From positions 3,720,001-3,784,000 of the forward strand of contig NC_087107.1 in NCBI RefSeq assembly GCF_963855985.1: 64,000 nt of DNA. The letters are read 5' to 3'. Of this stretch, positions 22,721 to 33,756 are shown piece after piece. The notes under the pieces were generated by a model, which did no database searches, was not told the origin of the DNA, and was given only the letters and a program-made list of their open reading frames with translations. The number at the start of each line of letters is the position of its first letter. Position 1 is the first letter of the stretch. The DNA comes from Ostrinia nubilalis. Lineage: Eukaryota; Arthropoda; Insecta; Lepidoptera; Crambidae. A program made the position numbers and the translations under genes.

Positions 22721-23290
22721 GTGAAATATACCTTAGATCTAGTTCTTAAATCTAGCGTAAAGCAGCGTGCAACTTACAAACTAACACAACCGCGGCACGG
22801 AAAGATTCGACACGATAACACGATCACTGAAAAATCGCGAACCAACACCAGTTTCAATGTTATCGAAATCAGTTTTCTATCAACTTTTGTGTCGAAACCG
22901 CCCAATGTCGGCAGCGAGGTTGCGTTGCCAAATCGCTTTCGATCCCGATTGGAACCGGTATCGGTATCACAGCACCACGTGTATCACATCGCGAGTTTTG
23001 ATACTGTCGTAATCGTAACAGATGCGGAAATTGCGCAAGCGTTGTTTGTGTGGGTACATTACCGTGGGAAGGGACGTCCTGCGTGTGTAGGGTAGACGCG
23101 GGCGTGCACGATCGGCGCGCGCGAACGAATGCCGGGTTGCGCGCGCGCCGCCTGACCGCCGCCGACCCCCCACCACCACCTCTCACCGTTTCAGAACAAC
23201 CCCGCTATTTTCCGATAGGTTTTCGCGGCTTAGGACTCGCCTTTGACATTGTTTTTGGACGGCATGACACCTTAATAAGCGTGCCTAATC
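22721..23290. promoter_or_regulatory. CpG-rich island, possible promoter or 5' exon
   Basis: The clearest CpG-rich block in the window: many CG dinucleotides, GCGCGCGCGCCG near 23130-23150, AAAATCGCGAACC, and ATTGGAACCGGTATCGG. Overlapping open frames of 70-124 codons occur on both strands, as expected for GC-rich DNA, and none has a recognisable domain. A promoter with untranslated exon is plausible; a GC-rich transposon remnant is the alternative. Confidence 0.35.
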
Positions 23291-23741
23291 GCATTAGGCA
23301 TTGTAGTAACAGGCATTGAAGACGCGAAGTGAAATATTAGTTCATGGATATTTTGATGAGTCATTGATCTTGATAGAGATACTTTTGATTTGATTTGGAC
23401 TTGATTGACCTAATTAGCTTGATTTAATAAAAAAAGCTTTATTTGTAACGATTTAGCCAAAATTATGAGTTGCACATACTCGTAGTTACCTGAACTTAAG
23501 GTTGTTAGATTCAGAGGCGTAAATTCAGGAACCCAAAAATTAAATAGCAATCCAATCCTTTCCAATTGGAATGGAAAGCTCCCATTTTTGAGCTTTCCAA
23601 TTGCGTGTCCCATAACTCTATCTGTATTCTTGTGAAATAATCTGTGAAAATTACAGATTTCCCGGATGTCTGGTAACTTTACCCTGGTTTTAGGCATGAC
23701 GGACTCCTGAAGGTGCTTTCATGGATTACCAGTTAAATAGT

Positions 23742-23870
23742 CCATCCGGCGACCTTATAAAGGTAGCAGGAAGGCGCTGGATGCAGGCCGCTACCAACCG
23801 GTCAATATGAAAATCATTGGGGGAGGCCTATGTTCAGCAGTGGACGTCATGTGGTTGAAATGATTATGAT
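23742..23870 (+). mobile_element. RTE LINE 3' tail, (ATG)n type
   Basis: Contains GGCGACCTTATAAAGGTAGC, AAGGCGCTGGATGCAGGCCG and CAGCAGTGGACGTCATGTGG. More diverged than the copies at 5834 and 39148. A 14-bp-arm hairpin (GGAAAGCTC / GAGCTTTCC) lies upstream at about 23560-23606. Confidence 0.75.
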
Positions 23871-24288
23871 GCCTCCATCAGCTACGCATCAAATTCTTCT
23901 AGTAACTACCAAATTAGCTGCTATGTTACTCTAATAGTTACTTCTATCTTGGAAGATAACTACATAACTTCTTGACAGTAATAGCAATAATAAAGATTGC
24001 TGGCAGCTAGTAAGCTATTCTAGACAGTATAATTGTAATAAACGGTTATGTTGATTGTTTAATGCGACTTTATATCGTTTGAGATATTAATATTCCTTAA
24101 ACAAATTCAACTTGGATGCAAACAGCTGTAATCAAGTTTTATTATCACTTCATACTCTACACTTAGAATTAGATGGATCTCATTATTTTAATCATAAAAT
24201 AAGATTTCAGAATGCTGTACTCGTAAATACAACAAATGTTAACATTGGATCGTGTCTACTAAGAATATCTGAATAATATTGAAACTTA
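23871..24288. other. AT-rich stretch, nothing recognised
   Basis: No supported feature. Confidence 0.4.
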
Positions 24289-24415
24289 CGCCTGTATTGA
24301 GGTCGTATGAGGTCTCACAGTGCACGTGGACGCACAGGGTCACACACGAACCAATCACAGAGCGTGCGTTCGATTTGTGCTTCACTTAAGCAAGCATCGT
24401 TTATGAATACTGGCG
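24289..24415. mobile_element. 3-bp-TSD MITE (copy 1 of 3)
   Basis: Ends CGCCTGTATT and AATACTGGCG; TTA on both sides (24286-24288 and 24416-24418). The body shares ATGAGGTCTCAC, GGACGCACAGGGT and CTTCACTTAAGCAAGC with copies at 26792 and 36577. This copy has lost part of the left terminal repeat and about 20 bp of the interior. Confidence 0.75.
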
Positions 24416-24485
24416 TTAAATATCTGAATCAGACTTAAATATAAAAATCGTTTTCCTCAGATCAGATTAGTCGGTTCATAAGCGA

Positions 24486-24530
24486 AGAATCGTGGGTTCA
24501 ATTCCTATCAGAGGCAGTCGATTTTGCAAG
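24486..24530 (+). repeat. tRNA-like SINE fragment
   Basis: AATCGTGGGTTCAATTCC is a B-box-like T-arm sequence followed by GAGGCAGTCGATTTT, matching the region after the B box of the SINE head at 63309. The A box is not visible. Confidence 0.4.
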
Positions 24531-24539
24531 ATTTCAAAT

Positions 24540-25183
24540 TAATTCACAAGAGCCAAATCAGTGTCACGTGCCCGCTAAACAGGTCTACCAAAAATACCAT
24601 TGAATTGATACCATCCTCCTTTTTTGAAGTCGGTTTAAAACTGATGATCTTAAAAAGGAACTTAACTCTTATAACCGGATATTAACTCGTTTATCATTTC
24701 AGGAACTAGCGTAAACTGTTGACATTCTTGACATTAAACTCCAATTAGCTGGTAAAACCCAGGTCAATTACTACGGAAACGACAGTAATGCAGAATCACT
24801 TGTGACATAATAATAATATAATAACATAGTAAGTTTTCATAGTGCGACGATTATGTCCCGCTCATCGCGCTTAAGTGTTACGTGTATAACTATCTAGAAT
24901 CTAGATGTTATGTTTTTTCCTAGAATTGTTTGATGTGACAAGCGATTATTATGATAAGAAGGTGGAATGTTTTATACATTTTAGTGTTGTTTTTTTAGTT
25001 ACAATCTAGAATTATAGAATATAATTGCGGCTACATCAACTAGTGTCCAAGGAGGGTTATGTTTTTAACTTAGTGGTTCTGCTTTTCATACGTGAGGCAC
25101 AAATGGTGTTTTAACATTTAAAATATGTAACTATTGGAATCAGTTCTTGTATAATATCATTTAAATGATTAATTTCTTTATAA
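24540..25183. other. AT-rich stretch, nothing recognised
   Basis: No supported gene or element. Confidence 0.4.
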
Positions 25184-25505
25184 GATCGAATCTGAAATGA
25201 GGAGATCCGAAAGAACTACAGTTCTACACGCTGACATAGCCCGATGGATTAGCAAGCTGAAGTGGCAATGGACAGGGCACACAGTACGCAGAACTGACGG
25301 CCGATGGGACAGCAAGGTTCTGGAGCGGAGGCCACGTACCGGAAAACGCAGCGTGAGACGTCCACTCATAAGGTGGATCGACGACCTCATAAAGGTAGCA
25401 GGAAGGTGCTGGATGCAAGCCGATACGGCGGCGCTGGAAATCTTTGGGGAAGGCCTATGTTCAGCAGTGAACGTCCTGTACCTGAAATGATGATAATGAT
25501 GATGA
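25184..25505 (+). pseudogene. RTE LINE C-terminal fragment
   Basis: Encodes, with substitutions, about the last 95 residues of the polymerase at 39148-40634 (ISKLKWQW, VRRTDGRW, VLERRPRTG) followed by the (ATG)n tail. The frame is open to a stop at 25490 but several conserved residues differ, so it is an old 5'-truncated copy. Minus-strand frames over it are shadows. Confidence 0.8.
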
Positions 25506-26168
25506 TCTTTTAAATTGCTGATTATAGTAATTTCTTAGACTTACGGGTATTTACACTAGGATCAAGAGTAATAAAAAAGATGTTCTTGAACTCTATCTTA
25601 TTCTGCTTACGTGTAGGCATATAATTGCTTATTGCACGTTTAAAATTACAAAAATACCAAAATGTATAATTACCATCATAATTATAATTACGTGATTCAC
25701 ATTACAGTTTTTAATTGTTTTCCGCCAATGTCGTTCGTGTTTTTGGGATAATGGTCCAAAAACATTGAATTTAATGTGTTCGTCACTTTTTAATGGGATA
25801 ATTTTAATGGTTTCACAATGTCACAAATCCTTGGATCAAACGTAATCATTTTGACCACAAATTAATTATTTTTTGCCATACGTTATCATTAATTAATGTA
25901 TGATCAATGAGGCCCATGCCTCTTTAGAATGTATGTCACAATAACACATGAATACCAGTGTAACTGTAAGCTTTAACATCAAATACTCCATCACCATCAT
26001 CATTATTTTACTCTCCACTGTACGACCCCCTTAAAATCAGAGGCAAATGATGGATTTGGCGTACAACCTCTCCCCACGCTGAGAAGGCCTTATATTCTCA
26101 TATTTATCCCTTAGTTGGGAAGAGAAGGAGTTGTACAAAAAATGTACAGTAAAATATATCTTTGAGAG
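25506..26168. other. AT-rich stretch with repeat scrap
   Basis: Near 26036-26105 the text CAGAGGCAAATGATGGATTT recalls repeats near 7119 and 46556. No gene recognised. Confidence 0.35.
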
Positions 26169-26300
26169 ATTTTTTTTATCCACAACAAGGAAGCTCTTGG
26201 CCTGTATCTCACCTGATGGTAAGTGATGATCAGGCTGAAGGTGGAAGCGAGCTTCACCCGGAATTCTCAACCACGGAGGAACTGGCTATCATACCTCTAA
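26169..26300 (-). repeat. SINE 3' fragment
   Basis: Minus-oriented 3' part of the SINE at 44568: ATCCACAACAAGGAAGCTC, TCACCTGATGGTAAGTGATG and GGAGGAACTGGCTATC. It ends before the tRNA head. Confidence 0.7.
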
Positions 26301-26788
26301 CTGACGGAACAGATTTAGGGAATGTTACTTGAGGATAGTTTCGCAAGGTTTGATGCTTATAACCCTTTGTTCATCTAATTTGATATAAATCTAAGTACCT
26401 AGTCTAATCCTTCCAAAAATAAAATGCACCGTTGTTTTCTTCTATCGTCACTGGGTCTTTCCTATATCATTATTTTCTAGGCATTTCTTAACTATACGCG
26501 TATAATAAGACGGCCATCACAATGATTGGTAAGATTATGGTACAACACGCTTGCCCAATGTGGGTAGTAAAGTTGGTCAAACGAAAGTAACCACAATAGC
26601 GAACGTTTCATTATGTGCATTGTTCATATTAGACTAATGTTATTAAATAACGATGTTAAATATTTTTAATAAGTTTTTTTATGCAGAACTGAGCAGGATT
26701 TAACCGCAATCGCACCTGATGTTAAGTGAGATGCAGTCTATTCACTCTTGCCTTAAAAAGGCCGGATTATAGTCTTCGGGAAAGACAT
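26301..26788. other. AT-rich stretch, nothing recognised
   Basis: No supported feature. Confidence 0.4.
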
Positions 26789-26791
26789 ATA

Positions 26792-26937
26792 CGCCCGTTT
26801 TCACAAACATTACTATGAGGTCTCACGGTGCGCGTAGACAGACAGGGTGACATACGATCCAATCAAAGAGCTCTATTCAACGCTGTGCATTCGATTCGCT
26901 GCTTCACTTAAGCAAGCAACGTTTGTGAATACTGGCG
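26792..26937. mobile_element. 3-bp-TSD MITE (copy 2 of 3)
   Basis: Ends CGCCCGTTTTCACAAAC and GTTTGTGAATACTGGCG; ATA on both sides (26789-26791 and 26938-26940). Full-length relative of 36577-36721. Confidence 0.8.
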
Positions 26938-27305
26938 ATAGGAAATTTGTTATTATTTAGATGATTTTACGATAAAAACTCTAATGTATATTGTAGGAGT
27001 ACATTCAGGTTAAAGCTCAATTACTAACCCATTACTAACCCATTACCACAGAATAAGTAATAGTACAGGTACAGAAGGATTACTCCGCAAGACGATTTAA
27101 ATAAATGCGAGTCTTGCTACGACGCGATACAGTGGAATTCAGCTCGCACAGCACTACGTACCTACAATTTTATTCACCTACAAGTTTTGTCTCTTTCTAT
27201 CGCGTGCCTCTGAACTCTTCTTACGCTGTTAGGGTTGCTGTCTAGTGAAAAAATAATTAATCTACTTATTTGTAATGAAGTACGTATGTAGGTAAGTATG
27301 CATTC

Positions 27306-27371
27306 ATTATGGAAAACCTTGGGAGAGGCCTTTGTCCAGCAGTGGACGTCATTTGGCTGAAACGAACGAAC
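27306..27371 (+). mobile_element. RTE LINE 3' tail, (GAAC)n type
   Basis: CCTTGGGAGAGGCC, CAGCAGTGGACGTCATTTGG and GAACGAAC. A 6-bp direct repeat GCATTC at 27300-27305 and 27372-27377 may be the target duplication. Confidence 0.7.
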
Positions 27372-27377
27372 GCATTC

Positions 27378-27769
27378 TGAGCAGTAGTAATAGTAGGTTA
27401 GGTTCCTATACTATCCTAAGAATTATTGATTACCTACATGGCCAACATACCTTTCAGCATCTTTGTGAAGCGAAAAAAAAAGATAAATCCGGTAGATTTC
27501 TTTTCGAATTTAAACACCCGAACGCCGCACAATATTTCTTTCTCTTTATGTCCATTTTTAAATAATACTTCGATCATAGAATTATAATCATACTACAACG
27601 CACGCCAGCGTCCTGACGGGCGCGCGCGTGACACTCGACTGATATAATACCCGCCGGCGGGGCGCTTCGCTGTAGGTAATTATCGGATGTACCGCGCGGA
27701 GTGAGCCAGGCCTGCCATTACTCTCTTATAAAATACGAGAGGAACAGAGATAAGAATAGTCCCGTTATG
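27378..27769. other. Unassigned, GC-rich patch at 27595-27710
   Basis: Contains GGGCGCGCGCGTGACACTCG and CCCGCCGGCGGGGCGC in AT-rich surroundings. No ORF or repeat partner was found in this window. Confidence 0.3.
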
Positions 27770-27850
27770 TAGTCCTAATGGGCAGGACTATTCCCACCTC
27801 TCGTTCCCACCGCTGTAACTTCTGTATAGTCAGGATAGATATAGCTTGAC
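27770..27850 (-). repeat. Repeat shared with 44455-44520
   Basis: The minus strand reads GTTACAGCGGTGGGAACGAG then AGGTGGGAATAGTCC, nearly identical to plus-strand text at about 44483-44517. Probably a fragment of an unidentified retroelement. Confidence 0.45.
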
Positions 27851-28204
27851 CGGTAATAAAACCCTACTAATAAAGGCCAAGTTATGAATGACTACCAACG
27901 TTATAATATTATTTTTATTCATGTAACTATAATTATAATCTTTGTAATCTGATCATCACTTTCCGTTTCATATGGGCCAATAGGTTCCTCATTGCTTTTT
28001 TTTCCTTTAAAATTATTATCGATTAGCATAATTAACTATGCACATTTCACTTCACTATTAAAAGACTGTACCTCAGGCAGCCCCGATCCGGCGCAGCATC
28101 CGCAATGATAAGGATTTGGCAAACGGACATTATGTCATAGTGTATAGTCTGCTCCAATAGAAACCGTTAACTCCAAAAAAACTAATTAAACTAATTTATT
28201 TAGG

Positions 28205-28285
28205 CAAGTAGGCTTTAAAAAAGCACTTTTACACGTCCCAGTATTAACCCTAAAACTGCTTCAGGACAATGAATGGGCCAGTGTA
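28205..28285 (+). repeat. LINE 3' tail fragment
   Basis: AGCACTTTTACACGTCCCAG and AATGAATGGGCCAGTG match the fragment at 3811-3958. Confidence 0.5.
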
Positions 28286-28409
28286 ACAAATAGCTGTGCC
28301 CGCGTGAATAATATTGTAGTGTAAAATACCCCGTATTGAGAGGCGCACTTTGGTTTCCAATAGCCCGTAGGGAAAGGGTAATTTATCTACCTATTTTCTC
28401 AATATTTCT

Positions 28410-28535
28410 CATTAATGCTCTACACCTATTGGTTGCAGCTTGATAGGTTATTTATAGCATTCCTCGATAAATGGGCTATCCAAAGCAAAAAGATTTTTCA
28501 TATCGGACCAAAATGACTGAAATTAGCGCGTTCAA
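28410..28535 (-). mobile_element. Helitron-like family B fragment
   Basis: Shares CTCGATAAATGGGCTATCC-type and ATCGGACC...ATTAGCGCGTTCAA blocks with 14777-14942. The CTAG end is missing. Confidence 0.45.
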
Positions 28536-28567
28536 AGTACTTATTACTTATTCTGTGGTTTAGCACA

Positions 28568-28675
28568 GTACAAAAAAGTTGAACCCGTGACGAACAATGG
28601 TTTAAAATGACATTTTCATACTAGATGTTAATTTAAACCAGAGTTCAACCAGAGTCTATCTTTTTGTAATAAAGG
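28568..28675. mobile_element. Partial copy of the 118-bp MITE
   Basis: Shares GACGAACAATGGTTTAAAAT and TTTAAACCAGAGTTCAACC with 2948-3065. The left CCCCCTT terminus is lost; the right end reads TAATAAAGGGG. Confidence 0.5.
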
Positions 28676-28810
28676 GGTAGTTTCATATTATTAGAATAGG
28701 TATTGCTGACTAACATTAATATGGAGCCTATCTAGTGATGAGTAAGCCCATCATTGATGACACAGTGAGACTATGTTAAGGTTCCTGAGACAGTTCAATC
28801 TCCCTTTAAT

Positions 28811-28883
28811 GCTTCAACCACATCAACGCGTGCAGATCGCCATCGCCGGCGCGATATGCACCACGCGTTGGTGTGGTTGAAGC
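28811..28883. mobile_element. 73-bp hairpin flanked by TTAAT
   Basis: The arms GCTTCAACCACATCAACGCG and, reverse complemented, GCTTCAACCACACCAACGCG pair with few mismatches around a GCCGGCGC centre. TTAAT lies on both sides (28806-28810 and 28884-28888). A TTAA-containing duplication recalls piggyBac-type insertion, but the element is far too short to classify. Confidence 0.5.
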
Positions 28884-28888
28884 TTAAT

Positions 28889-29140
28889 AGGCCAGTAGAA
28901 TTAAACACAAAAATGAAATTAATCGGAAATAATTCCTACTAAAGATTTAAGTGCTTTAATGGCTTCATTAGTTGCCCATAAAGACTATCCTAGGTTTTCG
29001 ACTTCGACGGAGTTGTGCTTAAGTGGTGGGTACTTTGCCGAACATTTGCACGAGAACGGTTTGTCCAAAACATATGAATTTAGTCTTATTTAATGCAAGA
29101 TTAAATCCGTACCGCGCGGGAATAACTTGACATGTCATTT
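28889..29140 (+). repeat. Repeat family X (longest copy)
   Basis: Begins AGGCCAGTAGAATTAAACAC, passes through TTTTCGACTTCGACGGAGTT and ends near CCGTACCGCGCGGGAATAAC. Parts recur, reversed, at 31970-32011 plus 32637-32786 and at 38213-38282. No coding; class unknown. Confidence 0.5.
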
Positions 29141-29599
29141 TTGCGTACTTTTCAGGGGAGCGATTTTAAAGTTTAGAGTTCCCTGGTAAATCGGAATTAA
29201 TGATAATTGATATTTTTATGATTGAAATAAGTTAATTTGATGCATATCTTTCGATTGGCGTAAGAATTTGATTAAATTATCTTCTTAATCTATTAAAAAA
29301 AAGACTTGTCAAGTTGTGTACCGACGACTTGTCAAGTTATTCACCAAAGAAAAACAAATATTTAAGGTGTAAAAATTGGATTTAAGTTAATTATTTTGAA
29401 TGAAGTTTAAGTAAAAAAACAAAACACAAAAATAGAACATATTTTTATCACTTTTGCAATGAAATAGTAGCAAATTTATTAGAAAACTCAAATATAATCG
29501 CAGATTATGATCGCTTTTGATCAGGTAATTATACGTTTACTTAAAATTAAAAAAAAGACAAATAAAAGAACAAAAGCCATGCTTCATAACAAGCACAAT

Positions 29600-29649
29600 T
29601 AATTTTAATTATTTTAAGCTTACCATTAAGCTTAAAATAATTAAAATTA
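29600..29649. other. Perfect 23-bp-arm hairpin
   Basis: The left arm (29600-29622) and right arm (29627-29649) are exact reverse complements around a CCAT loop. The arms are AT-rich with an AAGCTTA top. The length resembles a short hairpin RNA, but no pol III or pol II signals are visible. 29141-29599 and 29650-30338 hold nothing else recognisable. Confidence 0.6.
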
Positions 29650-30340
29650 GCTGGATACATTTTTGCGTAAGGTCGACACGTCCTTACGCGTCCACCGTCC
29701 AGTTCACGTCCAAATGACGGATCACTCTAGAACGAAAGCTATTGCTATGATTCCCTGAATGTATGACACGTAAACCCACATTAAAAAAATCTTATAGCAT
29801 GCTACCGTTTTTGCCAAAAATAAATCCCACGTGAGCAGGTGCGCGTTTCAAGGTAAGTTTTTAATATATTTAGGTCTAGTTTGGGATTTACCGCAGTCTA
29901 TAAGCCTTAACCATGAACCATACAATACGGATAATGATATCGGTGATTGTACTTTATTAAATGACACTTAAAATAAGGTGGATGCGAATTTACTACAATG
30001 CAATTTCCACTTTGCGTCAGAAGTGATTGCGGTCTGGTCTAACTGGGTCTAAGATATTAAAATATACAAGACAATGCATGTTTTATATCATGTAAAACGT
30101 TATTTACATGACGTATCGAACACAAAGATTTTTTTCAGTACTTAGGCCTTTTGCTGGACGCTAATACACGCTCTTAATGTAGCTTACCCTTGTGATAGCC
30201 AATTTGCGTCCACATTATCACGACAATTTTCTAAATACAGACGTAAATAATATTAAAAAGCAAACTGTGCCTAGAGAGGATACCATATTGCAAATTGAGC
30301 CATACTATTGAAATTTCAAAAAATGAAATAAACTAAAATA

Positions 30341-30855
30341 CACTCGGCATCAAATAAATTGCACCTCCCGCGATAAGCACTTATCAAACGTATGCATCCC
30401 CACTTCCCACCAACATTAGTACCATTTGAAAGCCTAGTTCTTAACTTCATTTCATTAAAGGAAAGGTTTTTACCCCAAAAATGTGTCTTTAGAAGGAACC
30501 AGAGTCACTTCTTCAAAAAATAGGTAGTTACGCTTGAGCCAACTTTTATGGCTATAAAATGTTAAATTGGGATTAATTGCTATCCATCTGTTAAAAAAGG
30601 ACACGTAAGACCATTATTTGGTTTTAGAACCACAAAAATTGGTCTACTTGGTCCCATATGTGAGCCCCAAGTGAGGCCTTTTTTCAAGTCACATTTATGG
30701 TACTTGTTAATTGTTTATAAAAAAAATGTGTTTTTCTTTAAGTTTATTTATTGGGCTTTCAAATAACACCAATATTGTCGGGGCACCATGATTGTGTCAG
30801 AAGAAAATCTTTAAAGTTCGCGTCGCGGAAGATGCGATTTATTTGATGTTGAGTG
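30341..30855. mobile_element. 516-bp TA-flanked MITE (copy 1 of 3)
   Basis: Terminal inverted repeats of about 35 bp start CACTCGGCATCAAATAAAT, with TA on both sides (30339-30340 and 30856-30857). The TA duplication fits the Tc1/mariner superfamily. The interior (TATGCATCCCCACTTCCCAC, AATGTGTCTTTAGAAGGA) is shared with copies at 37173 and 46963. No transposase frame, so non-autonomous. This is the most diverged copy. Confidence 0.8.
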
Positions 30856-30857
30856 TA

Positions 30858-31969
30858 TAATTATGTCTGTTTATAATTATTAAGTGTGATACCTAAATAT
30901 TTTGAATACCAATTAGTAAGATTTTATTTATATTTTTTTATATCCATGCTGTTATTAATTATTAGTGATTTTGAATGCATTTTTTCTATATTTTATTAAT
31001 ATTACAAAGATAATATTAAAACTTCTAATGGTTTAGAGCAAGTTTAATACTATACTTATAAAGACTAAAGGGAGCATAATGACAACAATTTTTCGTTCAA
31101 AATGATTACGAAAAATTGTATATTATTTTTATTCCTCAAATCTACCAACTCACTAAATGGACGAGATCTGGCGTATCGACCCTACTTACTTTTACCTCAT
31201 CATTATTCCTAAATAATGTCATTGAAGTCAAATAGACTATAAAAATAAAATTATCCGGAACTTAAAATTGACCTAAAAGTTTATAATTAGATTTTTTACT
31301 TAAATTCTGTTGTCAAACGAAATATTAGTCTGTTACGAAAAAACATTAGTAGATAGTACCTACTTATTGACTAAACTTATCTTTCTTCTTTCAACTTGCT
31401 ATTTAAACGTTAATTTAGTTTTAAACTATTGAAAATAGTAATAAAAGTAATAATTAACGCTTCAATATATTAAAAAAATATTTTCAGGGGTTGGTAAGTA
31501 AAAAATATTTAAAGACGCTCGAAATCCTGACAATGTTATATTTTAACAACTGCTAATGACACATATAAAAATATGATTATACGAAGGTAATAGCTGGATA
31601 ACTCCAAATATCCAAACTCTTGACTGCGTGCATAACAAGACAACTGCACATATCATGGATGTGTTTAGTACTCAGAGGGGATCATAACTTGATAACTGTT
31701 TTTGTCAAATTAAAAACGAAAATCCATAAATGTATAAGTCGAGATATTAATAAATACATGTTCTGACATACATTGATAAATCGAAATATAAATGTTTGTA
31801 AGAATAATAATAATTGGATATATTGTTATGTCAAATATTTATTGCCTAAATTAGAGATATTTACTTATGAACAAGAGCTGTATTTCAAGTATTTTTGGGT
31901 ATTTCGAGTTGAGTTTTTTATACCAGTAGGGTATAAGGTAGAGGAAGCGCTTAAGCTAATAAAAAAAAA
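30858..31969. other. AT-rich stretch, nothing recognised
   Basis: About 1.1 kb of very AT-rich DNA. An 85-codon frame at 31773-32030 starts at a non-ATG codon and ends in simple sequence, so it is not called. Confidence 0.4.
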
Positions 31970-32011
31970 AAAGTGCAGGTCGAGATGTCAAGTTATTCCC
32001 GCGCGGTACGG
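31970..32011 (-). repeat. Family X, distal piece
   Basis: The minus strand reads CCGTACCGCGCGGGAATAAC, matching the distal end of 28889-29140. It is separated from the rest of the copy by the LINE fragment that follows. Confidence 0.5.
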
Positions 32012-32012
32012 A

Positions 32013-32630
32013 AATACCCTTCAACCTTGAGGAAGATCACTTTTCGATAGGGTTAGTCCTTTACGCGGTATAACCGGAAAACCTTACAATATTTGGAAAG
32101 AGCATTATAATGAAATCTCTTTAGAAAAAGGCATTTGGTACAAAACTATGTCGTGTGAACCTCCTCGCTTACCGTGGTTTTCAAATGTTAATTTAAGCCG
32201 AAAGTATATTGTTTTATTACATAGACTTCGTTCTGGTCATATTCCGTCTAACAAGTTCGCTTACTTAATGAAAAAATCCACCTCTCCAAACTGTGATAGG
32301 TGTTGTGATAAAACGGATGATGTACAGCACTTGTTGACGGAATGTGTCAAGAACCAAAGAGAGCGGCTGTCATTGGTGAGTCAACTAAATCTTAAAACGC
32401 TCGATGTAGGAGTATTTCAAAGCATTTTAGCCAACCCTTCATCAGATGCTGCTAAACTTATTTGCGACATGGTTTCCGTGATTCTCCAGTGACAGCTACT
32501 CGTTCTTTTTATTGTTTAGTTATTTTTAATTTTTTGGTTATTTAGTTTACGATTAGGTTATGATGGGACTGACATACTATGTAAAAGTCCCTAAATTAAT
32601 AAAAAGAAAAAAAAAATAAAATAAAATAAA
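32013..32630 (+). pseudogene. Non-LTR retrotransposon C-terminus
   Basis: The frame ending at the 32490-32492 stop encodes a domain typical of the end of LINE ORF2 (I/Jockey-type groups): Leu-rich text, RLRSGHIPSNKF, then the CDRC...HLLTEC arrangement (Cys-x2-Cys...His-x4-Cys, zinc-knuckle-like). Reading continues upstream of the first Met (32148) to about 32030, so the Met is internal. It ends with an A-rich tail, AATAAAAAGAAAAAAAAAAT then (AAAAT)n, at about 32600-32630. Reverse transcriptase and endonuclease are absent, so it is a 5'-truncated dead copy. Confidence 0.7.
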
Positions 32631-32636
32631 AGCGCC

Positions 32637-32786
32637 CCTTTCGGGGGCCCCCACCACTTAAGCACAACTCCGTCGAAGTCGAAAACCTAGGAGAGTCTTA
32701 TTGGGCAACCAATGAAGCCATTAAAGCAAGAAAATCTTTTGTAGGAATTATTTCCGATTTAAAATCTAATTCTACTGGCCTATAAG
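32637..32786 (-). repeat. Family X, proximal piece
   Basis: The minus strand carries AGGCCAGTAGAATTAGA, AATAATTCCTACAAAAGATT and TTTTCGACTTCGACGGAGTT as in 28889-29140. GCGCCCCTTTCGGGGGCCC, a small GC-rich palindrome, lies at the junction with the LINE tail. Confidence 0.55.
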
Positions 32787-33335
32787 TCCATTTTACCATA
32801 TTGCATTTACAAAGTTGTCAGTTTCAATTGGTGCGGACTGTACACTCACCCATTCATATGTTGGTCAACACAAACTTTTTTGTTTTGAACGAGTGTTGGC
32901 ACAGACAAAATAGTGTTGAAATCAACGTAGTTTTTTTTCCTCTTGTTTGTTTTTAAACTACTATCACGTGCTTAGTCAGTGGCTAAAGTCTTATGTCTTA
33001 CTATAATTTGTTATTTTTTAAACCGCGATTTTATCTTATCATGGCATTTTATCGGTTAGGGTTTCGGTCTATACCACTAGTCCCTGATGTGGGTTTGTTT
33101 CCCAACGGGGACAAAATGTTAATGTGAAAGGATGAGTATTTAAACCCGAAATTATACCTACATGTTAATGACTAATTAAGTATGTTGTTCAAGTCACCAT
33201 AGTAGGATTTTGTTTTATTGATTTAAAGGAAATAGTCCACTTTGACAAGCCATACAGCTTATTTCCAAAATTACTACCAATCGAGATATTTTATCACAAT
33301 TATTAAAAACTACTACGTGATAATTTTATCATTTT
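32787..33335. other. AT-rich stretch, nothing recognised
   Basis: No supported feature. Confidence 0.4.
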
Positions 33336-33402
33336 GACTGGAAATTGAACCTTGGATCTTCACGTTAAAAGACCCAACTCTAACAACTAGGCCACGTCGG
33401 TA
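33336..33402 (-). repeat. Diverged tRNA-like SINE head
   Basis: The minus strand reads GTGGCCTAGTTGTTAGAG (A-box-like) and GATCCAAGGTTCAATTTCC (B-box-like). The acceptor ends do not pair, so it is not a functional tRNA. Confidence 0.5.
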
Positions 33403-33756
33403 ATGATTCATAGAAAAGCATTACCTCCACCACATCTTACTTCTGACATACCATTGTATTTTATTTAATAACCACCATAAACGTTAAATTTTGTTAATTG
33501 CATAATTAAGATCATGGCGTTTGGTATTACGACAATAGGGGTCATAGGCCAAGGGAAGTGGGGGCAGCCGGCTTGACACCAGAAAGTGGGTTTTAAATGT
33601 ACCTACTACGAGTATATTAACACATATCGATTTGAAATTCTGTTTACATAAATAGTCAAAAACTGCATTGTACACAAATAAGTAGGTAATGTTACCTAAT
33701 TGACACTGTCACTTTGAGTTAGTAAAAATTACTTTTACAAAACAATCTTAGCGATG

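Noticed and set aside
22869..23186. 105-codon minus-strand ORF with a Gly/Arg-rich start
   Set aside because: Overlapping frames on both strands are all open because the region is CpG-rich; no domain or splice context supports one.
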